From: Pelotomaculum_C sp050950345
Lineage (GTDB): Bacteria; Bacillota; Desulfotomaculia; Desulfotomaculales; Pelotomaculaceae
Assembly (NCBI GenBank): GCA_050950345.1
Contig: JBMNHK010000010.1
Span: forward strand, 1 to 64,000
Length of the DNA: 64,000 nt
Direction: 5' to 3'
Below the pieces are notes generated by a model. That model was not told where the DNA came from. It saw only the letters and a list, made by a program, of their open reading frames with translations, and did not search any database. The first letter of the stretch is position 1. Every line of letters begins with the position of its first letter. The translations under genes were made by a program, and so were the position numbers. This document shows positions 63,261 to 64,000 of the stretch, piece after piece.

Positions 63261-64000
63261 ATGAGAGTTGCACTAGGCCAGATGGAAATTGTACCGGGCC
63301 GGCCGGATATAAATTGCGCAACCATGTTGGAGATGAGCAAAGAGGCCAGGGAGCAGGGCGCCCAGATGATCATATTTCCGGAAATGGCTATTCCCGGTTA
63401 TTTATTAGGTGATACCTGGGAATATGAGGCCTATCTGAAGGATTGCGAGGAATATGGCCGCAGGATAGTTGAAGCATCCAGCTCCGGCTTGTGCATATTA
63501 TTCGGCAATGTTGGAATTGACTGGCATAAAACCGGGGAAGATGGGCGGGTGCGCAAATACAATGCTTTCTATGTAGCCCAGAACGGACATCTTTGTGGTG
63601 AAGAAAATTTTCCTTACCCTTTCAGAATTAAAAAACTGCAGCATAACTGCCGGGGAATTGATGATACCCGTCACTTTTACAGCCTGCGTCAACTTTCCAT
63701 GGAGACAGGAGTTAATATCCGGGAACTGTCCCAGCCGGTGACTATTATGTTCGAGGAACAACCCTTCCGTCTGGGCTGCATCCTGGGCGATGATAGCTGG
63801 AGCGATGAGTATGTGATTGAGCAAATGGCCGAAATCAACAGCAATGGGCCCGTGGATTTGTTTGTCCATATCTCCAGTTCGCCCTTTGCCATAGGTAAAA
63901 ACGGTAAGGGAAAGCGCCTGTTGGCCGAACAAGTTAAAGAATTAAAGGCACCCTTAATATATGTTAATAATGTAGGTGTTCAGAACAATGGCAAGACCAT
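63261..64000 (+). CDS. nadE: NAD+ synthetase, nitrilase-type glutaminase domain (partial), catalytic Cys replaced by Gly
   Basis: The window ends inside this gene; 246 residues are visible. They form a carbon-nitrogen hydrolase (glutaminase) domain as in glutamine-dependent NAD synthetases: Glu41 in FPEMAIPGYLLGDTWE, Lys123/Lys124 in the YPFRIKKLQ stretch, DDTRHFYSLR, then LGCILGDDSWSDEY. In homologues the last motif is I/L-C-E-D-x-W with Cys as nucleophile. Here it reads G-D-D-S-W with Gly176 (GGC, 63786-63788), so glutaminase activity would be lost unless the base is wrong. ATG after GAGGTGA. The synthetase half lies outside the window. Confidence 0.82.
   Translation, partial: MRVALGQMEIVPGRPDINCATMLEMSKEAREQGAQMIIFPEMAIPGYLLGDTWEYEAYLKDCEEYGRRIVEASSSGLCILFGNVGIDWHKTGEDGRVRKYNAFYVAQNGHLCGEENFPYPFRIKKLQHNCRGIDDTRHFYSLRQLSMETGVNIRELSQPVTIMFEEQPFRLGCILGDDSWSDEYVIEQMAEINSNGPVDLFVHISSSPFAIGKNGKGKRLLAEQVKELKAPLIYVNNVGVQNNGKT

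Overview
The window looks like a chromosomal segment of an anaerobic, endospore-forming, low-to-mid GC Firmicute, most plausibly a Desulfotomaculum/Pelotomaculum-type member of the Peptococcaceae. The case rests on many sporulation genes (GerMN lipoprotein, prkA-yhbH-spoVR, spmA-spmB, spoIIP, YIEGIA, spoIVA), AddAB instead of RecBCD, an IspH-ribosomal S1 fusion typical of clostridia, sigI-rsgI, an AdhE, frequent TTG/GTG starts and strong GGAGG ribosome binding sites. No tRNA, rRNA, CRISPR array or complete insertion sequence was seen.

Layout. 1-6.5 kb: end of an MscS channel, a divergent MarR/MATE pair, DegV, ComM and a metallo-beta-lactamase-fold hydrolase. 6.9-9.8 kb: SigI with its RsgI-like membrane anti-sigma factor, a UPF0756 membrane protein and a thioesterase. 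9.9-18.1 kb: metallophosphoesterase, addB and addA (recombinational repair). 18.2-24.2 kb: NlpC/P60 cell-wall hydrolase, acylphosphatase, a second MBL hydrolase, murT-gatD (lipid II amidation), a 43-residue CxxC protein and a GerMN lipoprotein. 24.2-26.8 kb: a decayed accessory island. 26.8-34.2 kb: prkA-yhbH-spoVR, a flavoprotein, spmA-spmB. 34.4-41.1 kb: rluB, two small genes (one HutP-like), aroA-cmk-plsC-ispH/rpsA. 41.3-49.9 kb: DUF1614, spoIIP, YIEGIA and its capping subunit, two DUF3189 genes, DUF512 radical-SAM protein, der-plsY-gpsA. 50.1-53.4 kb: spoIVA and three opposing membrane-protein genes. 53.7-58.6 kb: hom-thrB-lysC and a phosphoglycerate-mutase-like gene. 58.7-64 kb: adhE, an alpha/beta hydrolase, lepB and the start of an NAD synthetase.

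The most unusual stretch is the 24.2-26.8 kb island. It holds a 220-nt near-identical but internally deleted copy of part of prkA, a signal-peptide-like reading frame running into that copy, a solitary HsdR-N-type nuclease gene, a hicBA module with intact antitoxin and frameshifted toxin, a broken XRE repressor that still has a promoter with palindromic operator-like sites, and a 34-nt relic resembling group II intron domain V. It reads as a repeatedly invaded and decaying site directly upstream of a sporulation operon.

Two glutamine-amidotransferase-type proteins, GatD and the NAD synthetase glutaminase domain, each have Gly (codon GGC) where the catalytic Cys is expected. This is either real loss of glutaminase chemistry or base errors, and both are directly testable. 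Starts were moved inward from the longest reading frame where the ribosome binding site made a better one clear; each case is explained in its entry.
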